Assembly: GCF_020715565.1 (NCBI RefSeq)
Contig: NZ_CP085839.1
Coordinates: forward strand, 62,001 to 126,000
Direction: 5' to 3'
From: Nocardioides sp. Kera G14
GTDB lineage: Bacteria > Actinomycetota > Actinomycetes > Propionibacteriales > Nocardioidaceae
Length of the DNA: 64,000 nucleotides
Positions 35,101-44,692 of the stretch are shown here, piece after piece. The stretch's first letter is position 1, and each line of letters begins with the position of its first letter. Both the position numbers and the translations under genes were made by a program. Below the pieces are notes generated by a model that was given only the letters and a program-made list of their open reading frames with translations, ran no database searches and was not told the origin of the DNA.

Positions 35101-35382
35101 TCAGTCGTCGTCGTTGGCCTCGCGCTCGAACTGCTTGGCCATGACGGAGTACTGCTTGCGCTCCTTGCGGCGGCGCCACCCCAGGGCGGCTCCCCAGCGG
35201 GTGAAGCTCAGGCCGACGAGGATCAGGAGGGCCGCGATGATGCCGGCGATGAAGACTCCGTTGGTCCCGATGTGCAGGCCGAGCAGAGTGGCGGTGCCGT
35301 TGTCCGCGTGGCCACCGGTGAAGAGGCCGATCACCACGAGCAGCGCACCGAGCAGGACCATGACGAGGCCGAGAGCGAGCAT
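35101..35382 (-). CDS. Small two-helix membrane protein, unknown function
   Basis: The 93-residue protein has two hydrophobic segments (ALGLVMVLLGALLVVIGLF and GVFIAGIIAALLILVGLSF) and a charged cytoplasmic tail ending EREANDDD. No known domain is recognised. The ATG lies six bases after TAGGGT (35394-35389); the TAG of this box is the stop codon of the helicase gene. This implies a leaderless mRNA started at the end of the helicase gene. Confidence 0.75.
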   Translation of the reverse strand: MLALGLVMVLLGALLVVIGLFTGGHADNGTATLLGLHIGTNGVFIAGIIAALLILVGLSFTRWGAALGWRRRKERKQYSVMAKQFEREANDDD

Positions 35383-35388
35383 GTCTCG

Positions 35389-35394
35389 ACCCTA
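35389..35394 (-). promoter_or_regulatory. -10 box TAGGGT overlapping the helicase stop codon
   Basis: On the minus strand TAG of the helicase stop (35394-35392) is the first half of TAGGGT, which is followed by six bases and the ATG of the small membrane protein. The same arrangement occurs at tmk. Confidence 0.45.
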
Positions 35395-37695
35395 GTAGGC
35401 GGAGAGCAGCGCGCGCAGCAGTCGAGCGGCCCCGGCTTTGTCGAGCGGGTTGTTGCCGTTGCCGCACTTGGGGGACTGGATGCAGGACGGGCAGCCCTCG
35501 TCACACTCGCACGCCTCGATCGTCTCGAGGGTCGCGCCGAGCCACTCGCGGGCGGCGCGGAAGCCGCGCTCGGCGAAGCCCGCGCCCCCGGGCTGGCCGT
35601 CGTACACGAAGACGGTGAGCTGGCCGGTGTCGGGATGGACGGCGGTGGAGACGCCGCCGATGTCCCAGCGGTCACACGTCGCGAAGAGCGGGAGGAGGCC
35701 GATCGAGCAGTGTTCGGCGGCATGCGCCGAGCCGGGCAGGTCGGCCTGCTCGAGGCCGGCCGCCTCCAGCACGCCCTCCGGCACCGTCCACCACACCGCG
35801 GATGTCCGCAGCGTCCGCACCGGCAGGTCCAGCGGTTCCTCGCCGATGATCTCGCCGCTCGGCACCCGTCGCTTCAGGAAGGAGACGACCTGGTGCGACA
35901 CGTCGACGTCGCCCCACGACAGCCGACAGTCGCTCCATCCCTGGTGCTCGCGCTCGGCGACGATGCTGATCTCGGTGACCTCGCGTGCCGTGGTGGAGTA
36001 CGGCGGCGACGCCTGCTCCATCACCGCGACCCGATCTCCGAGGTCCAGGGACGAGACCACCCACGTCTCTCCCATGTGCACGTAGACGGCGCCCGTGTGG
36101 GCGGTCGAGTGCGCCCGGCCGATGTCGACCGTCCCCACGACGCGACCCGACGAGCCCTCGATGAGCTGGACGTTGCCCCCGTCGGTGCCGCGGATGTCGA
36201 CCAGGTCCGCGGCGCGGCGGTGGTCGGTCCAGAACCAGCCGCGGGGCCGGTGCCGCAGCACTCCTGCCGCCGTGAGTTGCGCGAGCACATCGGGGGTCGT
36301 CGACCCGAAGAGCTCGAAGTCCACCGTCGTGATCGGCAGCTCCTGCGCCGCCGCACACAGGTGTGGTCCGAGGACATAGGGATTCGAGGGATCGAAGACG
36401 GTCGCCTCGACCGGCTGTCCCAGCAGCGCCTCGGGGTGGGTGACGAGGTAGGTGTCGAGTGGGTCGTCCCGCGCGACGAGGATGCCGAGCGCGTCCTGCG
36501 CTCCCCGCCCGGCGCGGCCGACCTGTTGCCACAGCGCCGCGCGCGTGCCGGGATAGCCCGCGATGAGCACGGCGTCCAGGCCGGTCACGTCGATGCCCAG
36601 CTCGAGGGCGTTGGTCGCAGCCACGCCCCACAGCGCACCCGACCGGATCGCCTGCTCGATCTCGCGTCGCTCCTCCGGCAGGTAGCCGCCGCGATAGGCC
36701 GCGACCCGCGAGGGCAGGGCCGGGTCGACCTCCGCCAGGTGCTGTTGTGCCGTCAGTGCGACCTGCTCGACCCCGACCCGCGAACGCACGAAGGCCAACG
36801 TGCGCACGCCGGAGACCACGAGGTCGGTCAGCAGGTCGGCCGTCTCGGAGGAGGCTGCCCGTCGCAGCGGCGCACCGTTCTCGCCGGCGAACGCCGTCAG
36901 CGGTGGCTGCCACAGTCCGAGCGTCAACCGGCCTCGCGGCGATCCGTCACGGGTCACCGGGACGACGTCGAGGCCGGTCAGGCGTCGGCCCGTCACCTCG
37001 GGCTCGGCCACCGTCGCGGACGCCAGGATGAAGGTCGGCGAGGCACCGTACGACGCGGCGACCCGCCTCAGCCGGCGCAGCACGTGGGCGACGTGGGCAC
37101 CGAAGACACCGCGGTAGTGGTGGCACTCGTCGATCACCACATAACTGAGCGAACGCCAGAAGGACGCCCACCGCGTGTGTCCCGGCAGCATCGAGCGGTG
37201 GAGCATGTCGGGATTGGTCAGCACGTACTCCCCGAAGGCCCGCGTCCACTCGCGCTGCTCACGCGACGCGTCCCCGTCATGCGTCGTCACCCGTACGTCG
37301 ACCCCGAGTGCCTCGACACGGGCGAGCTGGTCCTGCGCGAGTGCCTTCGTCGGTGCGATGTAGAGGACCGTCGCACCCCGTTGGCCGCGCTCGCCCCGGG
37401 CCTCGAGGATCCGGCTGAGGGCAGGCAACTGGTAGGCGAGCGATTTGCCCGACGCCGTACCGGTGGAGAGCGCGACGTGGGCACCCGAGACCGCAGCGTC
37501 CGCGGCGACGACCTGATGACGCCACGGTCGCTCGATCCCTCGCGCCCGGAAGGCCTCGATGACGGTGGGCGAGGCCCACCCGGGCCAGTCGACGACATCG
37601 GCCTCGCGAGGGGGCAGATGCTCCAGATGGGTGAGCCGGCCCTCGCGACCGGGCGCAGTGCTGAGCCGGTTCACCAGCTCTGCCACTGAACTCAC
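35392..37695 (-). CDS. DEAH-box helicase with DUF1998 zinc-binding domain
   Basis: The 767-residue superfamily 2 helicase has Walker [16 protein letters not shown] (about 68-82), DECH in [14 protein letters not shown] in [10 protein letters not shown], and motif [23 protein letters not shown]. The C-terminal DUF1998 part has a Cys cluster [10 protein letters not shown] then CG. It matches MrfA/Hrq1-like helicases linked to DNA repair and to the helicase/secretion neighbourhood. I prefer GTG 37695 (or 37686); a frame back to 37758 would overlap bldG. A direct link to the pilus has not been shown in any species I know. Confidence 0.9.
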   Translation of the reverse strand: MSSVAELVNRLSTAPGREGRLTHLEHLPPREADVVDWPGWASPTVIEAFRARGIERPWRHQVVAADAAVSGAHVALSTGTASGKSLAYQLPALSRILEARGERGQRGATVLYIAPTKALAQDQLARVEALGVDVRVTTHDGDASREQREWTRAFGEYVLTNPDMLHRSMLPGHTRWASFWRSLSYVVIDECHHYRGVFGAHVAHVLRRLRRVAASYGASPTFILASATVAEPEVTGRRLTGLDVVPVTRDGSPRGRLTLGLWQPPLTAFAGENGAPLRRAASSETADLLTDLVVSGVRTLAFVRSRVGVEQVALTAQQHLAEVDPALPSRVAAYRGGYLPEERREIEQAIRSGALWGVAATNALELGIDVTGLDAVLIAGYPGTRAALWQQVGRAGRGAQDALGILVARDDPLDTYLVTHPEALLGQPVEATVFDPSNPYVLGPHLCAAAQELPITTVDFELFGSTTPDVLAQLTAAGVLRHRPRGWFWTDHRRAADLVDIRGTDGGNVQLIEGSSGRVVGTVDIGRAHSTAHTGAVYVHMGETWVVSSLDLGDRVAVMEQASPPYSTTAREVTEISIVAEREHQGWSDCRLSWGDVDVSHQVVSFLKRRVPSGEIIGEEPLDLPVRTLRTSAVWWTVPEGVLEAAGLEQADLPGSAHAAEHCSIGLLPLFATCDRWDIGGVSTAVHPDTGQLTVFVYDGQPGGAGFAERGFRAAREWLGATLETIEACECDEGCPSCIQSPKCGNGNNPLDKAGAARLLRALLSAY

Positions 37696-37717
37696 GCCGG
37701 CATGGTTACATAGGACC

Positions 37718-38047
37718 GTGGATCTCAGTCTCTCGACCTCCGAACTCTCCGGAGCCACCGTGGTGGCCGTCGGCGGTGAGATCGACGTCTACACGGCACC
37801 GCGCCTGCGCGACAAGCTGACTGAGCTCGTCGACGGCGGTGCCTACCGTCTGGTCGTCGATCTCGAGGCCGTCGACTTCCTCGACTCGACCGGTCTGGGC
37901 GTGCTCGTCGGCGGGCTCAAGAAGGTCCGCGCGCACGACGGAAGCCTCAAGATCGTCTGCACCAACGAGCGACTGCTGAAGATCTTCCGCATCACCGGGC
38001 TGTCGAAGGTCTTCGACATCGTCCCCACGCCGGCCGCCGCGGTCTGA
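37718..38047 (+). CDS. bldG: BldG-like anti-anti-sigma factor (STAS domain)
   Basis: The 109-residue STAS protein begins [20 protein letters not shown] and has [22 protein letters not shown] with phosphorylatable Ser57, followed by [14 protein letters not shown]. It is very close to Streptomyces BldG, which controls development and antibiotic production by releasing anti-sigma factors. Its position, divergent from the DEAH helicase and upstream of topA, is also as in Streptomyces. The usual neighbouring anti-sigma kinase gene is missing. GTG start; TTACAT six bases upstream is a possible -10 box. Confidence 0.88.
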   Translation: MDLSLSTSELSGATVVAVGGEIDVYTAPRLRDKLTELVDGGAYRLVVDLEAVDFLDSTGLGVLVGGLKKVRAHDGSLKIVCTNERLLKIFRITGLSKVFDIVPTPAAAV

Positions 38048-38073
38048 CCCGTCGGCCGACCCTGCCGGGTCAC

Positions 38074-38085
38074 TAGGCTGGCTCT
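38074..38085 (+). promoter_or_regulatory. Leaderless promoter of the methyltransferase gene
   Basis: TAGGCT (38074-38079) is followed by six bases and the GTG start at 38086. No ribosome site is seen. Confidence 0.45.
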
Positions 38086-39555
38086 GTGTCAGACCTTCCC
38101 CGCCGCCTCCGTGACGCGCTGCTCGACGCCGGATTCACCTACGACGCCGTCGCCGAGCAGCTCGGGCCACAGGCCCACGCGGCGCTCGGTCGCAACGAGA
38201 CGGTGCCGGGGCGCCAGCGCACGCAGGGCCGGAGCCCGCTCGAGACGCTGATCCGGCTCTTCCTGCTGCAGGTGCCGGTCGACCTGAGCGCGGCCGAGGC
38301 CGCACTGCCGGGGCTCGTCGACGAGCTCGCCACGAACGGTCTCGTCGAGCAGTCGATCGGCGAGGTCGCCGCGCGCATGGACGTGCGGCCGTACGCGACC
38401 GATGACCAACATCTCTGGGTCGTCTCCGACCTCACCCCCGGCCTCGACGGAGCCCCTCAGAACGTCGGTGCCAACTACGTCCTCGGCATCAGTCCGGCCT
38501 CGACCTCACTGGCCCAGCTGACCATCCGCCACGAGGTCGGCCGCAGCCTCGACCTCGGCACCGGCTGTGGGGTCCAGGCCCTTCACCTGGCGCAGCACTC
38601 GGGCACCGTGGTCGCGACGGACGTCAATACGCGCGCCCTCTGGATGACCTCCTTCAACGCCGAGCTCAACGAGGTCGCGGACCGGGTCGACGTACGCAAC
38701 GGGTCGTTCTTCGAGCCGGTGGCGGGCGAGACCTTCGACCTGGTGGCCACCAACCCGCCGTTCGTCATCTCGCCCGCCACCGGTGAGCGACTCGTCTACC
38801 GCGACTCCGGCCTGCCCGGCGACCGTGTCGTCGAGGACATCGTCCGCGCGGCACCCGACCTGCTCAACGAGGGCGGCTGGTGCCAGATCCTCGCCAACTG
38901 GGTGATCAGCAAGGACCGGCCGTGGGATGAGCGCCTCGCGACCTGGCTCACGGACGAGACGGACAGCCTCATCGTCCAGCGCGAGATCCTCGAGCCGTCG
39001 GCGTACGTCGAGCTCTGGCTCAAGGACGCCGGCCACCACCCCGCCAACGGCGGGTCACTCACCGACTACCTCTTCCGCTACGACACCTGGCTGACCTGGA
39101 TGGAGAACCAGGGCATCGAGGGCATCGGCTTCGGCTGGATCAACCTGCACCGGACCGGTGCCGGCAATGCGAAGCGCGAGCTGCTCGAGTGGCCGTACGA
39201 CGTCGAGCAGCCGATCGCGCCGGCCATCGCCGCGTGGGGCGAGGCCGTCCGGGCCGACGTCACGCTGGACTCCCGGCTGGTCGCACCCGACGACCTCGTC
39301 CAGGAGACCGTCGGGGCCCCGGGCGCCGAGGACCCCGGCGCGATCCTGCTGCGCCAGCAGCGCGGACTCCGCCGCGCCCACCAGGCCGACACCGTGACGG
39401 CCGCCCTGGTCGGCGCCTGCGACGGCGATCTCTCCCTCGGCCAGATCCTCGACGCGGTCAGCTCACTCCTGGAGCGCGACGTCGCCGGGACCCGGGAGAC
39501 CTATCTCCAGGTCGCCCGGGACCTCGTCGACCAGGGCTTCCTCACCGTCGCCTGA
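38086..39555 (+). CDS. N-6/N-5 type methyltransferase with N-terminal winged helix
   Basis: The 489-residue protein has an N-terminal winged-helix-like region (about 55-110; SPLETLIRLFLLQVPVDLSAAEAALPGLVDELATNGLV), then a RsmC/PrmC-like methyltransferase domain. Motif I is LDLGTGCGVQALHLAQHS (about 152-169) and motif IV is NPPFVISP (about 223-230). NPPF indicates methylation of a planar nitrogen, in rRNA, DNA or a protein Gln. The C-terminal third has no clear match. It lies between bldG and topA, as a related gene does in Streptomyces. The substrate is unknown. Confidence 0.8.
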   Translation: MSDLPRRLRDALLDAGFTYDAVAEQLGPQAHAALGRNETVPGRQRTQGRSPLETLIRLFLLQVPVDLSAAEAALPGLVDELATNGLVEQSIGEVAARMDVRPYATDDQHLWVVSDLTPGLDGAPQNVGANYVLGISPASTSLAQLTIRHEVGRSLDLGTGCGVQALHLAQHSGTVVATDVNTRALWMTSFNAELNEVADRVDVRNGSFFEPVAGETFDLVATNPPFVISPATGERLVYRDSGLPGDRVVEDIVRAAPDLLNEGGWCQILANWVISKDRPWDERLATWLTDETDSLIVQREILEPSAYVELWLKDAGHHPANGGSLTDYLFRYDTWLTWMENQGIEGIGFGWINLHRTGAGNAKRELLEWPYDVEQPIAPAIAAWGEAVRADVTLDSRLVAPDDLVQETVGAPGAEDPGAILLRQQRGLRRAHQADTVTAALVGACDGDLSLGQILDAVSSLLERDVAGTRETYLQVARDLVDQGFLTVA

Positions 39556-39571
39556 GGCTCGGGCCGCTCTC

Positions 39572-40327
39572 TCACGCCGCCACCTCGGCGGCGGGCAGCG
39601 GCCACGGCTCCGTGCCGGCGGCCTGGAGGGCACGCTCACGCACCTCGAGCAGCCGCGACCGGGTGTGGGCGGTGAGTAACCCGGGCTGGCCCAACGGTGT
39701 GAGGGCGTCCGCCGGCCGCTCCATCGACGGCCACCGCCAGGTCGGTCGGTCGCCGTCGGCCCAGGAGTATGCGCTCCGAAGGGCCGTGCGGATCTTCTGC
39801 CCCACCGGGCTGGCCGCCGCGTCGGAGCCGAGGAACTCGCGCACCGTCTTCTCCGTCAGCGCGGTGGTCGGGTGCAGCAGCCCGTTGGCCTTGGCGACGG
39901 TCCAGACCACGCCGAGGGCCGTCCGGACAGCCCGCTCGGCCGTGAGCACCGCAGAACGACGCTCGGCGAGCAGGACCAGTGCCCGTCGCAGGGCGAGGTG
40001 GACCTCGCCCCCGCTACCGCCGAAGAAGCGCTCGGCGGCCGCGTCGAGCAGCTCAGCCACGGCTAGATACCGCTCCAGCTCCGCCTGCTCGAGCCCGCCG
40101 GGCAGCCCGGGGAGCGGCCCGGACAGCGGAGCCGCGGTCAGCGTGAGGACTGCCTGACGGCCGCCGCAGTGGGCGTCGAGCCAGTTCATCGCGGCCACCC
40201 AGTCGGGCGGATCGATCCGGGCGGGGGTGTCCAGCACTCGGCGCTGCGCCGAGAGCACGTCGTACATCAGATCGCGGCACTCGGGGCAGAGATGAACGGT
40301 GCCCGCAGGCTCGCCGTAGTCGTACAT
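39572..40327 (-). CDS. Unknown protein with N-terminal CxxC
   Basis: Not recognised. The 251-residue soluble protein begins MYDYGEPAGTVHLCPECRDLMYDV; His12, Cys14 and Cys17 could bind zinc. The rest is helical and Ala/Leu-rich with no catalytic motif, and resembles structural or regulatory proteins. GGAGG lies six bases before the ATG, so the start is well supported. It is convergent with the methyltransferase gene (16-base gap) and divergent from topA. Confidence 0.7.
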   Translation of the reverse strand: MYDYGEPAGTVHLCPECRDLMYDVLSAQRRVLDTPARIDPPDWVAAMNWLDAHCGGRQAVLTLTAAPLSGPLPGLPGGLEQAELERYLAVAELLDAAAERFFGGSGGEVHLALRRALVLLAERRSAVLTAERAVRTALGVVWTVAKANGLLHPTTALTEKTVREFLGSDAAASPVGQKIRTALRSAYSWADGDRPTWRWPSMERPADALTPLGQPGLLTAHTRSRLLEVRERALQAAGTEPWPLPAAEVAA

Positions 40328-40400
40328 CAGGGTCCTCCAGTCAACATGGAGGTCGTCGTCCCAGACCTACTCCAGCACGAGGTGCCGACAGAACCGCATG

Positions 40401-40413
40401 TACCGTTCCGTCC
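40401..40413 (+). promoter_or_regulatory. Candidate leaderless promoter of topA
   Basis: TACCGT (40401-40406) is followed by seven bases and the GTG start at 40414. No ribosome site is seen before the start codon. Confidence 0.4.
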
Positions 40414-43113
40414 GTGGCACACAAGTTGGTGATCGTCGAGTCCCCGGCGAAAGCACGCACGATCGGCGGCTATCTCGGGGACGGCTTCGTCGTGGAGTCG
40501 TCGATCGGCCACATCCGCGACCTCCCGCAGTCGGCCGCGGATACCCCGGCGAAGATCAAGGACAAGCCGTGGGGCCGCCTCGGCGTCGACACGGAGAACG
40601 GCTTCGAGCCCTACTACGTCGTCCCCCGGGACAAGAAGAGCCACATCACCAAGCTCAAGGGCCTGCTGAAGGACGCCGACGAGCTCTACCTCGCCACCGA
40701 TGAGGACCGCGAGGGTGAGGCCATCGCGTGGCACCTCCTCGACGAGCTCAAGCCGAAGAACATCCCCGTGAAGCGGATGGTCTTCCACGAGATCACGAAG
40801 TCGGCGATCCAGGAGGCCGCGGCCAACACCCGGGAGATCAACAACGACCTCGTCGAGGCGCAGGAGACGCGACGCATCCTCGACCGCCTCTACGGCTATG
40901 AGGTCAGCCCGGTCCTGTGGCGCAAGGTCATGTCCGGCCTCAGCGCCGGTCGCGTGCAGTCCGTGGCCACGCGACTCGTCGTCGACCGCGAGCGGTCGCG
41001 GATGTCCTTCAAGGTCGCCTCCTACTGGGACCTCGAGGGCACCTTCGACGCCGGCAGCAAGGCCGAGCAGGGCACCCGGATGTTCCCGGCCAAGCTGCAC
41101 TCGATCGACGACAAGCGCGTCGCCGGCGGCTCCCACTTCAACCATGACGGCCAGCTCACCGGCAACGTCGTTCACCTCGATCGTCGTCGTGCCGAGGCCC
41201 TCGTCACCGCCCTCGCAGACACCAGCTTCGAGGTCCGCTCGGTCGAGTCGAAGCCCTACCGCCGCAGTCCGTATGCGCCGTTCCGCACCACCACCCTCCA
41301 GCAGGAGGCGAGCCGCAAGCTCGGCATGAGCAGCTCGGTGACGATGTCCGTCGCCCAGCGGCTCTACGAGAACGGCTTCATCACCTACATGCGTACGGAC
41401 TCCACGAGTCTGTCGGACACCGCGATCACCGCCGCACGCCGCCAGGTTCAGGAGCTGTACGGCGCCGACTACCTGCCCGACGCCCCGCGGGTCTACGCGT
41501 CCAAGGTCAAGAACGCCCAGGAGGCGCACGAGGCCATCCGCCCGTCGGGCGACACCTTCCGCACCCCTGCACAGACCGGCCTGACCGGCGACCAGTTCCG
41601 CCTCTACGAGCTGATCTGGATGCGCACCGTCGCCTCCCAGATGAAGGACGCCGTCGGCAACACGGTCTCGATCCGCCTCGGCGGCCCGGCGAGCACCGGC
41701 GAGGATGTCGTCTTCGGCACCTCGGGCCGTGTCATCACCTTCCACGGCTTCCTCAAGGCGTACGTCGAGGGCACGGACTCCGCCGACTCCGAGAAGGACG
41801 ACGCCGAGACCCGGCTGCCGAACCTCACCCAGGGCGACGCCGTGAGCGCGGCGAGCCTGAGCGCCAACGGCCACGAGACGAAGCCTCCGGCGCGCTACAC
41901 CGAGGCGACCCTGATCAAGGAGCTCGAGGAGCGCGAGATCGGTCGCCCGTCGACGTACGCCTCGATCATCAGCACCATCATCAACCGCGGCTACGTCTTC
42001 AAGAAGGGCACCGCGTTGGTGCCCGCCTGGATCGCCTTCTCGGCGACCCGGCTGCTCGAGGAGTACTTCGACCGGTTCATCGACTACGACTTCACCGCGA
42101 GCATGGAGCGGGTCCTCGACGAGATCGCGAACGGCAACGCGACCCGTGAGAGCGAGCTCGGCGAGTTCTACTTCGGCTCCGACCGCCAGGGCGGCCTGAA
42201 GCCGCTGGTCGACGGCCTCGGCGACATCGACGCCCGCGAGAACGCCACGTTCCCGATCGGTGGCGAGGAGTCGGGCATCCAGCTGCGCGTCGGCAAGTTC
42301 GGCCCCTACCTCGAGGGCCCGGACGACGACGGCACGCCGCTCGGCAAGCGCGCCAACGTGCCCGACGACCTGCCGCCCGACGAGCTGACGGTCGACAAGG
42401 CCAAGGAGCTCCTGGCCAACCCGACCGGCGTCGACATCGAGCTCGGCAACCACCCCGAGTCCGGCCTGCCGATCGTCGCGAAGGCCGGCCGCTACGGCCC
42501 TTACGTCACCGAGGTGCTCCCCGAGGACGCGCCCAAGAGCGCCAAGCCGCGGACCGCCAGCCTCTTCAAGAACCAGACGCTCGAGTCGATCACCCTCGAC
42601 GACGCGGTCAAGCTGCTGACCCTGCCCCGCATCGTCGGCGTGGCCGAGGACGGCGAGGAGATCACCGCGCAGAACGGCCGCTACGGGCCCTACCTCAAGA
42701 AGGGCTCGGACTCCCGCACGTTGGCGTCGGAGGAGCAGCTCCTCACCATCACGCTGCCGGAGGCCCTGGCGATCTACGCCCAGCCGAAGGCCCGCGGGCG
42801 TGCCGCTGCTGCCGCGCCGCTCAAGGAGTTCGGCAACGACCCCGTCTCCGGTCAGCCGATCGTCGCGAAGTCCGGCCGCTTCGGCGACTACGTCACCGAC
42901 GGTGAGTACAACGCCACCCTCCGCAAGGACGACGACCTCGCCACCATGACGCTCGAGCGCGCGGCCGAGCTGCTCGCCGAGCGGCGGGCCAAGGGTCCGG
43001 CGAAGAAGGCTGCCAAGAAGGGCGCCAAGAAGACGGCCACCAAGAAGACGGCTGCGAAGAAGAGCACCGCCAAGAAGACGACGGCCAAGAAGGCCGCCTC
43101 CAAGAAGGCATGA
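40414..43113 (+). CDS. topA: DNA topoisomerase I
   Basis: Type IA topoisomerase relaxing negative supercoils. The 899-residue protein has the TOPRIM motifs LVIVESPAKA (5-14) and TDEDREGEAIAW (95-106), active-site Tyr325 in GFITYMRTDST, and several C-terminal repeats (GKFGPYLEG, GRYGPYVTE, GRYGPYLKK, GRFGDYVTD) of the TOPRIM C-terminal type without zinc-finger Cys, as in actinobacteria. The final 35 residues are a Lys/Ala tail (AKK repeats) that aids processive DNA binding in mycobacterial and Streptomyces TopA. It overlaps the next gene by four bases. Confidence 0.96.
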   Translation: MAHKLVIVESPAKARTIGGYLGDGFVVESSIGHIRDLPQSAADTPAKIKDKPWGRLGVDTENGFEPYYVVPRDKKSHITKLKGLLKDADELYLATDEDREGEAIAWHLLDELKPKNIPVKRMVFHEITKSAIQEAAANTREINNDLVEAQETRRILDRLYGYEVSPVLWRKVMSGLSAGRVQSVATRLVVDRERSRMSFKVASYWDLEGTFDAGSKAEQGTRMFPAKLHSIDDKRVAGGSHFNHDGQLTGNVVHLDRRRAEALVTALADTSFEVRSVESKPYRRSPYAPFRTTTLQQEASRKLGMSSSVTMSVAQRLYENGFITYMRTDSTSLSDTAITAARRQVQELYGADYLPDAPRVYASKVKNAQEAHEAIRPSGDTFRTPAQTGLTGDQFRLYELIWMRTVASQMKDAVGNTVSIRLGGPASTGEDVVFGTSGRVITFHGFLKAYVEGTDSADSEKDDAETRLPNLTQGDAVSAASLSANGHETKPPARYTEATLIKELEEREIGRPSTYASIISTIINRGYVFKKGTALVPAWIAFSATRLLEEYFDRFIDYDFTASMERVLDEIANGNATRESELGEFYFGSDRQGGLKPLVDGLGDIDARENATFPIGGEESGIQLRVGKFGPYLEGPDDDGTPLGKRANVPDDLPPDELTVDKAKELLANPTGVDIELGNHPESGLPIVAKAGRYGPYVTEVLPEDAPKSAKPRTASLFKNQTLESITLDDAVKLLTLPRIVGVAEDGEEITAQNGRYGPYLKKGSDSRTLASEEQLLTITLPEALAIYAQPKARGRAAAAAPLKEFGNDPVSGQPIVAKSGRFGDYVTDGEYNATLRKDDDLATMTLERAAELLAERRAKGPAKKAAKKGAKKTATKKTAAKKSTAKKTTAKKAASKKA

Positions 43114-43949
43114 GTACGCCGGCTTCCCAGCCTTCAGCGACCGTCCTCACCCGATCCGAGGGCACCAGCTGGACGCTCATGACGTGGCGCGCCGCGGACG
43201 CGTCAGCACCGCTGCTCTTCCTCCACCCGGCGATGGGCATGCCGGCGACGTACTACCACCGCTTCGGTGAGCAGGCGGCGAAGGCCGGCTTCCACGTCGC
43301 CCTCACCGAGCTCCGCGGCCATGAGGCCGAAGGTGGCCGGATCCCCAGCCACCGCTACGACTTCGGCTACCAGGACATGGTCGACGACCTGTCGGTGGCG
43401 ATGGACGAGGCGCAGCGCCAGTTCCCGGACGTGCCTGTGGTGCTGCTCGGCCACTCGATGGGCGGGCAGGTCGGCACCGCGTATGTCGCCTCGCACCCGG
43501 GGCGGGTCGCCGGCCTCATCCTGATCGGGGCCGGGACACCGTACTGGAAGGCCTTCGGCCGGTGGATGCTCGGCGGCGCCCCGCTCGCCGTGCTGATGGG
43601 ACAGGTGCTCGGTCACTTCCCGGGCGAGCGGTTCAAGTTCGCCGGGCGCGAGTCCAAGGGGTTGATCCGTGACTGGGCGAAGCTCGCCCTGACCAACCGG
43701 CTGACCGGTGCCACGCGCGCACAGCTCGACGCTTCCTCGCTTCCGGTGCTGGCCTTCACCATCGCCGGCGACAGCCTGGCCCCGGACGAGTCGGTGCAGG
43801 GGCTCGTCGCCCAACTGCCCGCCGCTGAGGTCGACTGGCAGCACCTCGACATCGAGGGCATCGACCACTTCAAGTGGGCCCGTCGCCCCGACTCCGTGCT
43901 GCCACAGATCACCGCCTGGGCCGGCGCCCTCGTCGGCGACCCCGCGTAG
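43110..43949 (+). CDS. Alpha/beta hydrolase
   Basis: The 279-residue cytoplasmic protein has FLHPAMGMPATYYHRF, the nucleophile elbow GHSMGG (about 116-121; Ser118) and DHFKWA near the C-terminus as the likely catalytic His region. The Asp is less certain. The substrate is unknown; the short-lid serine hydrolase pattern fits small esters or lipids. The ATG overlaps the topA stop (ATGA). Its TAG stop is the first half of the -10 box for tmk. Confidence 0.8.
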   Translation: MSTPASQPSATVLTRSEGTSWTLMTWRAADASAPLLFLHPAMGMPATYYHRFGEQAAKAGFHVALTELRGHEAEGGRIPSHRYDFGYQDMVDDLSVAMDEAQRQFPDVPVVLLGHSMGGQVGTAYVASHPGRVAGLILIGAGTPYWKAFGRWMLGGAPLAVLMGQVLGHFPGERFKFAGRESKGLIRDWAKLALTNRLTGATRAQLDASSLPVLAFTIAGDSLAPDESVQGLVAQLPAAEVDWQHLDIEGIDHFKWARRPDSVLPQITAWAGALVGDPA

Positions 43950-43959
43950 GGTCTGGCGC
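43947..43959 (+). promoter_or_regulatory. -10 box TAGGGT of tmk formed from the upstream stop codon
   Basis: TAG (43947-43949) ends the hydrolase gene and starts TAGGGT (43947-43952), followed by seven bases and the tmk ATG. The tmk gene may therefore have a leaderless transcript of its own in addition to read-through. Confidence 0.45.
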
Positions 43960-44610
43960 ATGGCTTCTCCCGGCGTCTACACCGAGACGGGCGTCTTCGT
44001 CTGTTTCGAGGGCGGCGAGGGGTCCGGGAAGTCGACCCAGTCGACGCTGCTGGCCGAGGCGCTGATCGGGCTGGGCTTCACGCCGCTCCTGACCCGCGAG
44101 CCGGGCGGGACGCCGGTCGGCCAGACGATCCGTGAGATCGTCCTCTCGCCCTCCACCGGGGCGCTGGCCGACAAGACCGAGGCCCTCCTCTACGCCGCCG
44201 ACAAGGCCGAGCACATCGAGACCCTCGTCCTCCCCGCCCTGCAGCGCGGCGAGGTCGTCATCATGGACAGGTACGTCGACAGCACCCTCGCCTACCAGGG
44301 CGCAGGTCGCACGCTGCCGGTCGACGAGGTCGAGCAGGTGGCCCGCTGGGCCACCGGAGACCTCCGCCCGCATCTCACGGTCGTGCTCGACCTCGAGCCG
44401 TCCGCCGGACTGGACCGGTTCGAGGGCCGCGACCGGATCGAGGGCGAGTCGCTGGAGTTCCACCAGCGGGTCCGCGAGGCCTTCGTCGCGATGGCGTCGG
44501 CGTCACCGGAGCACTACGTCGTGATCGACGCCCGCGCACCGATCGACGAGATCCACCGCGAGATCCTCGCCCGCGTCATGCCCCTCCTGACCCAGGCGGT
44601 CCACAGCTGA
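43960..44610 (+). CDS. tmk: Thymidylate kinase
   Basis: Converts dTMP to dTDP. The 216-residue protein has P-loop FEGGEGSGKST (16-26), the TREPGGTPVG dTMP-binding loop (about 45-54) and the DRYVDSTLAYQG DR(Y/H) motif (about 103-114). The lid region GRDRIEGESLEFHQRV carries the catalytic Arg residues. Length and start agree with the family. It lies between topA and holB as in many actinobacteria. Confidence 0.95.
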   Translation: MASPGVYTETGVFVCFEGGEGSGKSTQSTLLAEALIGLGFTPLLTREPGGTPVGQTIREIVLSPSTGALADKTEALLYAADKAEHIETLVLPALQRGEVVIMDRYVDSTLAYQGAGRTLPVDEVEQVARWATGDLRPHLTVVLDLEPSAGLDRFEGRDRIEGESLEFHQRVREAFVAMASASPEHYVVIDARAPIDEIHREILARVMPLLTQAVHS

Positions 44611-44692
44611 TGACGGCACTGTCTCGTCCCTCGCGCACCGCCATCCGGGCCTCGCTCGCTGGCGCTCGCTCGTGTCCTCCGGCGGTGGCTTC

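Noticed and set aside
44651-44672. GCTCGCT direct repeat before holB as a regulatory site
   Set aside because: A short low-complexity G+C-rich duplication, with no palindromic core and no second copy placed similarly in the window.
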